Below, in pieces: positions 41,349 through 52,161 of a stretch of 64,000 nucleotides of DNA. Position 1 is the stretch's first letter. The number at the start of each line of letters is the position of its first letter. This DNA is from Sphaerulina vaccinii (taxonomy: Eukaryota > Ascomycota > Dothideomycetes > Mycosphaerellales > Mycosphaerellaceae): contig JAKUDP010000014.1 of assembly GCA_022570795.1 (NCBI GenBank), forward strand, positions 992,001 through 1,056,000, given 5' to 3'. Made by a program: the position numbers and the translations under genes. The notes below the pieces were generated by a model, which ran no database searches, had not been told where the DNA came from, and saw only the letters and a list, made by a program, of their open reading frames with translations.

Positions 41349-42751
41349 GGTGGGCCAGCTGCACCACGCTTCACAGCGTGAGGGGCGATTGTCGTGCCAA
41401 ATTGCATGCGATGGAGCGTCTCATGCGGCTCGTTACAAGCGCGTCGTCTGTGCAATGAGGGCTTCTTTCAGTGGTCCTGCTGTCCACTGTGGGCATTCGC
41501 ACCTGCCCGTCGTACTGTGCCTCCTAGCTTTCCGCGCGCGATCCTATCTCCAACTGGTCCGTCGCAGTGCCAGCATCAGTGCACAGTCGGAATGGTGGCT
41601 GCTCGGAATGAGGAGCGCCAATGGTCAATGGAGTCTCTCGGGATTGTGCTGTGACGCGCCGCCGACCGTCGTGGATGGTTGTGATGGGCCTTGTGCAGCA
41701 AAGGCACTGTTTACGTGGCGACGAGAGTGTTTCGTGGCAAAGGCTGTGTTCTCTCACGATGATGTTTTGCCGTCTAGGATCCAGGGTGACCGTTGGTTGG
41801 ATGTATCGAATAATCTCCTTTCGGTACTAGTAACGCCAAAACAACATCCGCAGTCTCGGGAGACAGATGGCCTGAACAGCGAGGCGAATGTTCTCAGCTG
41901 CAGCAGCAGTAACAGCAAAGGGACACACAGTCCAGCAGAGGAGGAGGAGTGGGCGAAGGATCACAGCGCCTCGTGGGCTGAGCGGTGCAGGAATAATAGA
42001 ATCTCAGTCAGCAACGGAACCTCATGAACCGCTGTCCGTAGCTCTGGCAGATGGTGACGAATAACAACAATCTGGCGGCGTAAAGAAGCCTTCGTCTCTG
42101 AACGCCGACGAGCTCCACTAACCTACTGCTGCACTAGCAGGACTGCTACGGACATATGGGCTTGTTCGGACTCTGGCGGAAGCACATGCTGTCATCATCT
42201 CGAGTACTGAGCAGCGCACTGCTGGCAACATCTGACTGCGTCAGATCTCACATGCTCGAAGTGCGAGAATAGCATTGCATCCGCTCTCATCTCGCCGCCG
42301 TCCATGGTTGTACGAAACGCTCCGTATCCACAATGCTCTCCTTTTTGTACGAGCACAAACTGCACAAGAGTTCGGAATTAAGGCCAAGTACGAGGCAATT
42401 GGTGCTAGTTCTCCTGTACCCATTCGTTTGGACGCCTCTGCCGCTAAGCGTGGCATAAAGCGCCATGTTTTTTATGCACCTTGAGCTCTCCTTCAGCTGA
42501 CAATGTGACAATGTACGCTGCAACGACTGGTAGTCAGCTCAGAACGCGTGCATCGTGCAGGACTTGCAGCCACCATTGCTCAGAAGATTGATGAACATCC
42601 TAGTGAGAGCGGTCTCGCTGACAGATGACCTGAACGATGCTCGGCTGTCGGGAGAGTGTTTGACAGGCTTGGCAAGTCGCGTGTTTGTGCTATCGACGCG
42701 TTTCTCTTACTTCACTTTGTCTACACATTATTTCTGGCTCAACACGCCTCA
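41349..42751. promoter_or_regulatory. Divergent promoter region, flippase / Nse6-like gene
   Basis: 1,403 bp between divergent starts, the longest promoter interval in the window. A 323-codon plus-strand frame (41056-42027) overlaps it and the flippase 5' end, but is Cys/Ser/Arg-rich and family-less. Two ACGCGT hexamers lie near the Nse6-like end (see 42544-42701). A compact regulatory RNA cannot be excluded. Confidence 0.5.
42544..42701. promoter_or_regulatory. Two ACGCGT hexamers upstream of the Nse6-like gene
   Basis: Perfect ACGCGT at 42544-42549 and 42696-42701, ending 202 and 50 bp before the ATG at 42752. Two sites in one promoter are stronger than one. By comparison with yeasts they suggest MBF-type G1/S control, which would fit a replication-repair protein. 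Confidence 0.4.
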
Positions 42752-45448
42752 ATGGCGCCGCTCAGGAACGACGTGTCTGGCAGCCAGAAGATAACTTCTT
42801 TCTTCTCGAGATTCATCATCCCAAGAGAGCGACGTCCAGACCCAGATAGCATTGGCGAGGAGATTGTCGTTGCGCCGTCCGATGCAGCAATCCGCAGGCG
42901 TTCGCAGCAGTCCGCGAGATCACAGACTGACGTGCAGAGCATTCCCGGCGCAACGAAGAAACGGAAGATATCAGACGATACAGCTCCCGCCAATGCTCCT
43001 TTGTCAAGCTCGTCCAGTGACAGCAGCAGCACTCCAAAGCGTGGACGTGGAAGGCCTCCGAAGTCTGCCTCACCGTTGGCATCACGACAAGGGAGCGCGA
43101 GTAGAAAGCGAACCACGCCTGCACGGTCGCCTTTGAAATACAACATCAACCCGGTGAATGGCGCCGCTGATGTGACACCGACGAAGGACTCACCATTCCG
43201 CGAACGTGCTCGATCCTCCTCGAATTCGCGACTCGTAGCTGGTGTGCAGATACGACGACCATTCTCGCCCAAGGCTCCAACGCCGAGCCCGCTCACAGAC
43301 AGGACTAGGAACATCAACTCTCCCATGAGTATACGCGCGCCCGACTTTCGAACGACAACCACGACTGTCCCGACTAAGCCGTGCTCCTCGTTCGCTACAT
43401 CGATTGGTTCCAGCGCGACGTCGCCCAATCCACTGCGGTCGTCTACTTCTAGCAGGCGCATTGTGAAGGATGGCCTGAAGGCGATCGCGGATTCAGACTC
43501 AGACATGACGGATGATAGCAGTGGTGAAGAGCTGGCAGACCCCAGCTCGTTCTTCGCAAAGAAACGGAAGATCTCGCCAGAGCCTGTGAAAGCAGTCGCT
43601 GCACCCAAGAAGACAAGGTTGTCAGATGTAGCCAGGCGCAAAGATGACCTTGACTTGTCAAGGCAGTCGCCGCCCAAGAAAGTGTACAAGCATAGTCTGG
43701 CGGCGCTCTCGCGCGAAGGGCAGAAGATGAAGGAGAGGCAGGCCAAGATTGCTGACATGCAGAAGGCTGTGGAAGAGTCGAAGAAGCGGGAAGAGGAGGC
43801 TGCGAGGCAGGAAGCACTGGGTCTCAATATGGAGACTGACCAAGTCGCATTCTTGGAGTGTGCGAGCGACGACGAGGAGGGTGAGAGAAGGCTTAAAGCC
43901 ATGCAGCGCGTGGAGGCGTTGCATGCATCTGAGTTGTATTACTTCTTTCTGGATATCGAGCCACTATTCGAGGATTCGCCCTTCCCGGTGGGCGATCTAT
44001 CGGACGAGCCTTGGGCTACGCTGTTCGCCACAGACATATCAAGGGAGCAAGCATGCGTATCTGGATTGGCGGCTGAGATGGCTACACACTTCGAGATCCC
44101 CATGCCGGTTACGAATTGGATGGCGTATCAGCTACTGTATGAGCAGAACGAAGCGCTCTGCGAAGCTTATGTTGATATCCTGAAGGCATTGGTCGCACAT
44201 CCCGAGTGTATCTCTGACACGATAACATCGTTGTCTTCGATGTACAAGACCCGTTCACTATACGAGAACAACTGGAAAGATCCTGTACGGCGAGACCTTC
44301 CTGCTGGGCTGAAGTACATGCTGCAAGTTGTGAAGTTTTGTGCGTCACACGCGGATACTGCTGCTGATGCGCTCGAGCCCGGAGCAATACCTGTGAAGAC
44401 CATTGAAGCGTTCTTGGACTTTGCCATGATGAACCTCGACGATCTCGTGAAGATGGATCTCGCTTTGTCCCTAACCCTTACCAAGTGTATCGAAGAACTG
44501 CTGAACTCGCTACCTGCGGCATCATTGGAGAAGTTCGTAACAGGAGTACTAGCGATGCTTGATACTTCTGAGAAGGATATTTCACTGGAATTCCGCTGTC
44601 GTATGATCGCAGCTCTCCCGAGTCACACGACTCGCTGCTATCAGGTTCGCCGACGGCTTGCACTGGACATATTCTTGCAGAAGAAGGATCGCACCAAGGC
44701 AACCTCTCCTGGCTGGGATTGGCTTGAGACTATCTGCAACTCATTCGATGGCAATCTTAAGACAGCATTTGATGTCAAAGATTCTACTGATTACGACTTG
44801 CTCATGGCGCTCGTTGAAGCTTGCGACATCGCTGTTTCTGCTGGGTTCACAGATTACAACGAACTCCATCCTACCCAAGAAGCGTCCGAGAAACCGGTGT
44901 TTGGCATCTACGTTAAGCTGACTCCACTCTCGCAAGCGGCAAGAAACCACAACCGCCAGATCGACGCGATAGTATCAGAGTTGGATCACATAAAGAGTAG
45001 AATTCAGCATGAATCAACATCTCTGAGTCGTCAGGAAGTCAAGGCCGCGTTGGAGCGAGTTACTGCGAGACTCGAGACCAGCGTTCGCACAAGACCAAAG
45101 CCGAAGAAGAGTGTCTTCGGCCATGAACCGAAACAGGCTCGTTTCGCGAAGAACATGCTAAGGATTGCGCCTCGTGCTCATGATGAAGTTGTCGTAGCTG
45201 GTGCTGATGAATCGGATGATATGGAAGACCCGCCTACACCTAGCATTATAGATGACTTGCCTAGTCGGCCTGGCATCGATGATGTAGAATCTAGTCCGAT
45301 GGATACTGGGAATGAGCAGTTGCTCACGCCTGCGCCAGAGGAGGCACCATTAGTGGCAGAGACTGCTGATGACATGGCTGAGGATGAACTTGCTTCCTCA
45401 TCGGACGAGTTCGTTACTGCCTACGACATCAGCCAGCCTAGGATCTAG
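42752..45448 (+). CDS. Probable Nse6/SLF2-like SMC5/6-associated protein
   Basis: Single-exon protein of 898 residues. The first 420 residues are disordered, Ser/Arg/Pro-rich, with AT-hook-like KRGRGRPPK, several basic KKRK clusters and a stretch of charged heptads (KMKERQAKIADMQKAVEESKKREEEA). The ordered helical region (about residues 420-720) begins ELYYFFLDIEPLFEDSPFP and recalls the CANIN/Nse5-Nse6 type domain of SMC5/6 regulators; this family call is from memory and is moderate. Near the N terminus, SQKITSFFSR resembles a PCNA-interacting PIP box (hydrophobic residue and FF in register, but Ser in place of Gln). The C-terminal tail is acidic. ATG 42752 (MAPLRND) was chosen because the upstream in-frame extension reads as leader sequence. 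If correct it would act in the nucleus in replication-fork repair. Confidence 0.62.
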   Translation: MAPLRNDVSGSQKITSFFSRFIIPRERRPDPDSIGEEIVVAPSDAAIRRRSQQSARSQTDVQSIPGATKKRKISDDTAPANAPLSSSSSDSSSTPKRGRGRPPKSASPLASRQGSASRKRTTPARSPLKYNINPVNGAADVTPTKDSPFRERARSSSNSRLVAGVQIRRPFSPKAPTPSPLTDRTRNINSPMSIRAPDFRTTTTTVPTKPCSSFATSIGSSATSPNPLRSSTSSRRIVKDGLKAIADSDSDMTDDSSGEELADPSSFFAKKRKISPEPVKAVAAPKKTRLSDVARRKDDLDLSRQSPPKKVYKHSLAALSREGQKMKERQAKIADMQKAVEESKKREEEAARQEALGLNMETDQVAFLECASDDEEGERRLKAMQRVEALHASELYYFFLDIEPLFEDSPFPVGDLSDEPWATLFATDISREQACVSGLAAEMATHFEIPMPVTNWMAYQLLYEQNEALCEAYVDILKALVAHPECISDTITSLSSMYKTRSLYENNWKDPVRRDLPAGLKYMLQVVKFCASHADTAADALEPGAIPVKTIEAFLDFAMMNLDDLVKMDLALSLTLTKCIEELLNSLPAASLEKFVTGVLAMLDTSEKDISLEFRCRMIAALPSHTTRCYQVRRRLALDIFLQKKDRTKATSPGWDWLETICNSFDGNLKTAFDVKDSTDYDLLMALVEACDIAVSAGFTDYNELHPTQEASEKPVFGIYVKLTPLSQAARNHNRQIDAIVSELDHIKSRIQHESTSLSRQEVKAALERVTARLETSVRTRPKPKKSVFGHEPKQARFAKNMLRIAPRAHDEVVVAGADESDDMEDPPTPSIIDDLPSRPGIDDVESSPMDTGNEQLLTPAPEEAPLVAETADDMAEDELASSSDEFVTAYDISQPRI

Positions 45449-46174
45449 CAGAATACAGCCTTAAGTGTTGCAGCCTCCTGACGCGTTGGGCGATTATGTA
45501 CAGAGTTCTTTTGTATATCTCTACAAGATTCTGCTATTTCATGAATCAACGATCGCGCTTCTACTGTCCATTTAATTCCTAGCCTAGACCTCCCTGGGAT
45601 TGGTAAATCGCTATCCAATGTGCAGTCCCATCCTAGCTCTTTGTCTTCACTTTCGTCTTAGGGTTACCCGAAACTGGTGGAATGCGAAAGATATGGAAAT
45701 CTCAGTACCTAACGTTTGGCTATACAAGTTTTTGGATGCTGGTTACCTATGAGTAAATGCCTACAACGTTTGGTGTCGATCTGTAAAGGACTGGAACTAG
45801 AATTGTGGAAAGACCGAGTTGAGGAAATTCTCAAAATGTCAATATTCAGACATCTCAGCAGCATGATGTTCTTTTAACCCTACTCTCGACAACTAAGAGC
45901 ACCTGTACATTTGACGATGCTGGTGCCTTCCTCTCGCCTTGCGATGTCTAGTGATACCCCCTAAGCTGCTCGACAGCTAAACCCACCTCACCTTCATTGT
46001 TCACTAATGCAGCAATTGGCACATTTCATTCACAATTGAGATCAGTGTTATTGGGAGCTGCCCACTATAACTTTCTAATTCTCTGTCGACTTTCACACCG
46101 AGCACAGGGATCTGGTGACTGTCACGGAGTTCATACACAACATCGACAACACGCCGTTCTCTACTGTTGCAGTA
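45449..46174. other. Intergenic, 3' flank of Nse6-like gene and promoter of the small membrane protein gene
   Basis: 726 bp, somewhat AT-richer than neighbouring coding DNA. No ORF with family character, RNA gene or repeat was recognised. An open frame without an early ATG precedes the small-protein start at 46175. Confidence 0.5.
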
Positions 46175-46427
46175 ATGCCTGGATCACTTGCCCTGTTGGC
46201 CGTACTCAACAGCACAGCATCTGCGGTATGTATACAGTGGCCTCGTCGTTGCCACTCTCGACACATCTGCTGACTGGCAACAGGCATTCTTGCATGGTTT
46301 CAGCATCATCATGCTCGCCATACTCGTCGTGGGAAATCTGGTCATCCCACTACTGATGCTCCTTGGCTACGCCCTTGGTCTCTTCGAATCAGCCGACAGC
46401 GCCGAAACATCTTCCACTGTGAAGTGA
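46175..46427 (+). CDS. Small two-helix membrane or secreted protein (64 aa)
   Basis: Two exons, 46175-46225 and 46284-46427, with a 58-nt intron (GTATGT donor, GCTGAC branch, CAACAG acceptor), encode 64 residues. The first exon encodes a hydrophobic leader (MPGSLALLAVLNSTASA), the second a longer hydrophobic segment (FSIIMLAILVVGNLVIPLL) and a short acidic Ser/Thr tail (ESADSAETSSTVK). It could be a signal peptide plus tail-anchored helix or a two-span protein. No family recognised. The frame is open upstream of the ATG to a TAA, so an alternative start or extra 5' exon is possible. Its stop lies only 30 bp from the stop of the convergent glycosyltransferase gene. Confidence 0.45.
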
Positions 46428-46457
46428 TAGGACACTTGGAGATTTCAAATTAGATTC

Positions 46458-48231
46458 TCAGTCTACTATCCAATCTTCACCTCCATTCCGACACGATGGT
46501 TGATCGTCCAGAAATTGCTTCATCCTCTCCGGGATCCAGCCCGATTCCACTCCCTTGACCATTTCGCCAAGCTGAGGTTTCTTGGAAAGTGTACATCGCG
46601 AGTCGATACTCAACAAGTACTGTATGCACACGTCTATAACCTGGCAGATATCACGACATGCCTCTAAATCCTCGACCGGACCATAGTCGTCTGCAGCTCC
46701 ATTGTCCCAGTTCTTCCTCATTCCGAAGGTCCGTGGAAGGAGATACATCGCGTACATATCATGGTGATGGAGGACGGCTTTGGGCTCCTGTTATGGAAAA
46801 AGTCAGTCGATCAGTCAATGCTGACATTGTGCAAAGACCAACTTACATCAATCTGTACGAGCCAATCCATTTCCCACCTCCACAAATCCTCAACGACACT
46901 CGGTGCCAGATGATGATATGAAACAGTCGGAGCACACCACAGTCTATGCGGTCCTTCTTCCCGATTCCAATCTATAGCTCCAATATCACTTCCTTGGAAA
47001 ATCGGCCAAGCCTGAGTTAGATTGGTCCCAGAATCCGCCATAGCTTTGCCCAAGATCCCGTCGCCTGCCCAAAAATCGTTCGTGAACCACTCCCACTCGC
47101 CGACATTGGCATTAAACATCCTTACAACATTCTCGAGAGCAGGTTTCGAGATCACATAACCTGTTCCGCCATGAGCGAACATGATATCTCCAATCCACAT
47201 TGGTCCTCCAATATAATATGGCCTCTCATGATCCAGAGCGGCCAGGTAGTTGAGCAAAGTCTGCCAATGCACAAAAGTGTCCGTTTCGAGGAAGATATAC
47301 CACTTCTTATCTGGCCATTCATATAACGTGCGATTGATCATTGGCAAGAACTTCCATTTATCCAATCTCCAGCCTGGATTATCATTCTTTCCGAAATTTG
47401 TCCCTCGAGGACTGACTCGTCCGCTGAGCTCATGTGGTTGGAGAGCTTGTCGTCCTCCACCACTCTGCATTCGACGCCAGAGCTCGAAATCAGGATGTTC
47501 AGACTTTGTGATGCTATTGACAGATTCGAGAGCATCGTAAATGTGAAATCCTTGGAAATCCTCCTCGTAGTCGCTGAATATCATGGAGTTTGGATAACAT
47601 CTCAATGTGGAATTCAAGTGGACTGGTAGTTTGTGAGCGAGTTCTGTCCCGCCAGTCTTCATGATGACGAGAGTGTCATTGGCTCCAGGCAAATTTCGAC
47701 ATGGCAAGTCTCCCGTCTCTGGTATTGTATATGATTTCTGCTTTTTGATCTCGTGCGTGATTATCGTGGGCGCTGCCGGTGTCGTAGGCGTTGAAGGAGA
47801 GCTATGAGCCCAGAACATATAGACTATACAAACAATACCAGCAAGAACATAGAGCAGACGTCGTGGTGGACCTCGTGGTCTCAGGACTGCTGAACTGCCA
47901 CGCTCCGATACGCGTCTGTCCGCCGCATCGCGGATCTTGTGGCCATAATTGTGATAGCTATGCCTGTTCATGTCGGCGTCCTAAGAAGAAAAGAAGCACC
48001 AAACAAGAGGCGAGAATGAATGCATAGAATACAACAGTAGTAGTAGCAGAACAGTTTTACAAGTATACTTACCTGCCCGCGGTAGATCTCCCGTTCATGA
48101 CCTGACGGCTGCGAGGATAAGATTTGTGGCTTCCCTAACGTCTCCTGAAGGCTGTAGGATGCCGAAGCAGTAAGAGCTGGAGGAGAGTCAGGTTTTGCTT
48201 CGCGAGTCTCAGCATTGTAGCTTGTGATCAT
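46458..48231 (-). CDS. GT31-like type II Golgi glycosyltransferase
   Basis: Fungal glycosyltransferase of the GT31/fringe type, a type II membrane protein expected in the Golgi lumen. Core exons (minus): 47980-46847 and 46787-46458, with a 59-nt intron. A further 5' exon (48231-48073) joins in phase zero through a 92-nt intron with GTAAGTAT and TTCTTAG ends, giving 540 residues; starting instead at ATG 47971 (MNRHSYHNYG) gives 484. One membrane anchor (RRLLYVLAGIVCIVYMFWA) follows a short basic segment. The catalytic domain shows the DxD-like ETD in KWYIFLETDTFVHW, GGPMWIGDIMFAHGGTGYVIS and EWFTNDFWAGDGILGKA, with Cys residues and N-glycosylation sequons. Donor and acceptor sugars are not deducible. 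The 5' exon could alternatively be untranslated leader. Confidence 0.85.
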
Positions 48232-48910
48232 GAAGGCTTCCGTGCTTCGAACGGGGGTTCATTATGGCCATCAGCTCCATATGCATCGTGATGATTGATT
48301 TTACATCTTCATATCGTTCGGACACGCTGTCGAAGAAGCGGCTCTTTCCCCAAAGCCGTGAAGTTGGAGACGGAGATGGAGAAGCCACCAGGAGGGGTCA
48401 TTGCATAGGAGCCTCGGAGTGGTGTCCGGTCGAATCTGATTCGGCGACGTTTTATTGACGGCTTTACTAGCGTTATAGTGACAAACTTGTGGGTTCCATC
48501 TTTTCAGGGGTATGCCGCTCTGCCGCGATGTCAATCGCATATACACTAGCATGTCGATGACTAACTACTACTTCCCACAAGACTCTAGACTCGATGCCAC
48601 GATGAGCGACGAACGCCACAAACATCGTCTGAGTCCTTGGTGATGTCGGTACTGGGCCTCGCGAGTGTCTCGTCCAGCATCGATACTGGAGTCCTGTTCA
48701 GCTCGATGCCGTGTATTGCTCGTCCAGCATGTCCCAAATACCTTTAGCAGTGGTGAATAAGACGCAGTATCGCTCTTGAGACTGGATTCGCGCTATGGAG
48801 TCGACCTCAGCCTGCTCGCACTTCCGTTTGAACGACTGCCCGCATTGTTTGGACGCCTGTTGAGAGGCGTGACATAGGTCTATGATTGTGAGACGTCTGC
48901 CTTGAGGCGA
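48232..48910. other. Intergenic between two minus-strand genes
   Basis: 679 bp: promoter of the GT31-like gene next to 48231 and the 3' region of the AAA-type gene next to 48910. Small ORFs are unconvincing. No RNA gene or repeat recognised. Confidence 0.5.
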
Positions 48911-50984
48911 CTACTTCTGATCGTTCTCTTCCTGGTACTTCAAATAGGCTTTCGTAACCATATGCTGAGCTTGATCATAAGCCTTCTCTACACATGAAGT
49001 ATCAGCATTGCATGAGCTTCATAGTCAGAAACCAAGATCCACGAACAGCCTCTCACTTACCATCACTATCGCTATCGCCTTCTTCATCATTACCCTTATC
49101 TTCATCACCTTCCTCTTCAGGCTTCTCACATTCAAACGTGAGTCCACCAGACTGCATCTTGACTCTGTACTTGCCACCTTCCCACAGATCCTTGATCGTC
49201 AACTCTCTAGTACGGCCAAGCGATTCAATATCTCCGATACGGGTCAAAGTAGCTTCTAGGAAGTCATCGAAACCTTCCTCAGCACAGATCTCGCGGAATG
49301 CATTCATCATAGGCACAGAGTCCGGTCTGACATTTGCGTTGCTGTCGATTGCGAAGATATTGATGGCATCATAGCTCTGTGATAGGTGTCAGCCTTGCCA
49401 ACGACAGAGTAGCAACCGTAAAGCTTACCTGAATGAAATCTGCTCTCGTCATGATGTACCTCGCCTTGTGTAGGGGAATTTCGGGTAAAATGTGACCGTC
49501 CTCGTCGTGATATGTCTGCTCCATTTCTTTCTCCTGGTCGACCATAGCCTTGGCAAGCACCATAGCAGCAGATGCGTACTTTTGTTGATCCATTACATCG
49601 TCGTCCATCTCCATTCCGAGGATCCAACATTGGTTGAGGAACCAAGTCTTCTCTGCGCGGCAGATTGCGTGAGCTGTTTTCACCATGTCATCGGACTTTG
49701 CACATCGACTCCTGTGAGACTGTAAGCCATCGTGAATTGAAGGCACTGCAAGCGTGGGTTTCATACAGGTACGACATTCGCCCTCCCACGAGGTCATAGA
49801 CTTGCTCCAATATCCCATCTTTGGGATGATCGTTCCTGTATTTCGTGCGATAGTTTCGCAGTGCTTCTAGGGACTTCTGCTTATCAAGGTCGAGGATTCG
49901 GATGACATTCATTCTGGTGGCGTACTGCTTGAGTCTTTCATATATCCAATAGTCATCTTCACGCTAGTTAGCAGATATTTTGAGAAGCAAGATGCTGACA
50001 TACCTGAATTGAAAATGACAGTTGCGAGATTGCTAGCTGACCATTGCTCCGCTCGCTGTTGAATCAATTCTAGCAGATCTTTGCCGGCGTCGTCGTCACG
50101 CAGGAGATGCATTGAGTTGAAGATCAAGATTAGTGGTCTCTCAACTTTCTGCCTCCGCTTGAGTGCGACTTTCTCAAGCTTGTTGAAAGCTCGCTCTACA
50201 TCCAGGAGCGCACCAGCGTCACGAGGACCACGAATCGAGAAGAGCGATCCAATATTGTCTTCGTGAAACCTGCAGTCAAATACACAAGTCAGTAAGCGTC
50301 TCAAGGAAACGAATCATGGATGTCGCTTTCGTACTCAAAGTCCAATGCCTTGCCCAAGCGTATTCTGAAGATTTCCGGGTTTGCGTGAGCATCAAACATA
50401 GCACAACCTTCGCCATCAATCTTCGCCATGGCATCGATGAGCATGGAAGATTTGCCAGTTCCCTTCTCACCAATAATGAGATGATATTGGCCTCTAACCT
50501 TTCCAGCAACAATGTCGTCAATGAGTGCTTGCTCCTCACGAAGAACCCAATGCTCGCGCTGATTGTCCTCATCCATCAGTATTTGACCTCCAGTAGCGGA
50601 TCCTTGCTTGGCTGTCGCAGCAATGTCAAGCACAGGATCTCCAGGTTTGAAGGCATTCTCCATCTTCTCCAGGATCATATGCTTGTAGTATCGTGTATAG
50701 CCATAGCCTACTGCGCCCAGCACCGCGACTGAGGCGAAAGTGGTCAAGGAAGCCTCTGCCATCTTGAAAGTCGTGCCTTTCCAGTCGAATTTCGCGCCAT
50801 TGGAGTTCCCGGAGCCTTTATTTGTGTTGTCATCTTCGCTTTCGACGGGACCAGCATCTGGCGGCCCTGGGGTTTGTGGTCCATATGGAAGTTGTAAATG
50901 TCTCCGATGTGGCAGTGCTACTCCATGTCGGATTGGAGTCCGGGCATTGAACTGGACCCCTGCAATCGCGCGAGCCACGCGCAT
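48911..50984 (-). CDS. Mitochondrial-type AAA P-loop ATPase with winged-helix C terminus
   Basis: Six exons (minus), 50984-50335, 50269-50004, 49956-49767, 49711-49429, 49376-49061 and 48987-48911, encode 593 residues; all introns (65, 47, 55, 52, 73 nt) keep phase. A basic, Arg-containing N terminus (MRVARAIAGVQFNARTPIRHG) and a hydrophobic segment (ASLTTFASVAVLGAVGYG) suggest import into mitochondria with a membrane anchor. Walker A is IIGEKGTGKSS; the Walker B region reads RPLILIFNSMHLL, followed by RDDDAGKDLLELIQQRAE. DDYWIYERLKQYATRM and KTWFLNQCWILGM mark later blocks of this filamentous-fungal family. An apparent stop at 49053 is removed by the last intron, which adds a short exon ending YLKYQEENDQK. 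Substrate unknown. Confidence 0.8.
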
Positions 50985-51509
50985 GATTTGGTAGTGTGAC
51001 ACCAGAAGCCGGCAGCTAATAGATCAATCTCTCATATGGCGAGGATTGCATTTCGAAGGATCCGTTATCGACATGTCGCGAAGAGATGGTAGCATGATGA
51101 TCACGAGAGAGAAGTCGCGATGCAAACATCCAAGGAATACCAAGACCAACCAAGGATTTAGCGCGTTTCTCTCTCGATGCGGCCTGTGCGCAGCAGGATG
51201 AAAGATTAAGCGCGAAAATGTTGGCAGAGTAGGTGTAGAGGTAGATGTGGCATATTGGGTGGGAGAAGGCTATGCGGTGTAGTAGTCGGACAGTGTAGAA
51301 GACAGTGCATTCGTGCTGCGATGAAGGTGGCAATATATTGACATGTCCTTCTGCTTGACATCCCCATGCCAGTGGCCATACTAGCTGATGCCTCATACTT
51401 CACAGTCAGAACTACTCGTGGCCTGCACCACATCTCCCGAAAGAGCGTGAGTCTGTATGTGTGCTGAGAGAAGCAATTCACCTCATCCGGATATCTCATG
51501 TAGTCCACC
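50985..51509. other. Promoter of the AAA-type gene and NudC 3' flank
   Basis: 525 bp between minus-strand genes. A 126-codon frame (minus 51016-51396) without a recognisable family lies in the promoter side. Nothing else supported. Confidence 0.5.
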
Positions 51510-52161
51510 TCAACTCATCTTCGCATTCGAAAAGTCCATCTCGGGATGCTGAGCCTGGAACTTCTTCAACATTTCCAGCTTCTTCTCCTCATCACTCGTA
51601 GGCTTTCCCATCTCCTTCTGTCTCTGATCATACATCATCTTCTCCACCATAGACCTCGTCTCTCCATCCAGATCACTCAGCTTGGAATTGTCCGGCGAGA
51701 TTTTCGACGTGTCGATCTTCGGAGCAGAAGTCACCACGTGAGCCCACCATTCCATCTTATTGACCTTATCGAGGTGGATCGATAGCTCTTTGCCCTCTTT
51801 GGTGGTTTCGAGCGTCCAGGCTGAGTCGTCGACGATGATCGGGTGGGGGAATGTGCCCTATGTTTAGACAGTGTTAGCTGCTGGCCAAGAAGTGCGATCG
51901 AGGTTATGCAATGGGAGCGCGTACTTCGATCAGAGGAGTCTGGCCCTTGATGCCGGCCTTGAGGCTGGTCTTGGTGATCTTGACATCGAGATCTTTGCCC
52001 TTGAAGTGCGCAGGCACAGGCGCGGTTAGATCAACGTCCGTGATGGTCTGCACCCATTTGTACGGCAGTTGGCTTTGTTCCAGCTGCTCCTTTGCTCGAG
52101 CGTCCTTGTCGAGCTTCTCTCGCTCCTCAGTCGTGGGTGATGCAGGTCGTTCGTCCGCCAT
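51510..52161 (-). CDS. nudC: NudC nuclear movement protein
   Basis: NudC is a cytosolic CS-domain co-chaperone needed for dynein-dependent nuclear migration in filamentous fungi. Exons (minus) 52161-51925 and 51857-51510 with a 67-nt intron (GTACGC donor, CATAG acceptor) give 194 residues, the usual fungal length. A charged N-terminal helix (EEREKLDKDARAKEQLEQ) leads into the CS domain: YKWVQTITDVDLTAPVPAHFKGKDLDVKI, IKGQTPLIEGTFPHPI and the DSAWTLET strand. The C-terminal conserved MEWWAHVVTSAPKIDTSKI, KLSDLDGETRSMVEKMMYDQ and the terminal HPEMDFSNAKM follow. ATG 52161 gives MADERPASPTTEE. Confidence 0.95.
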
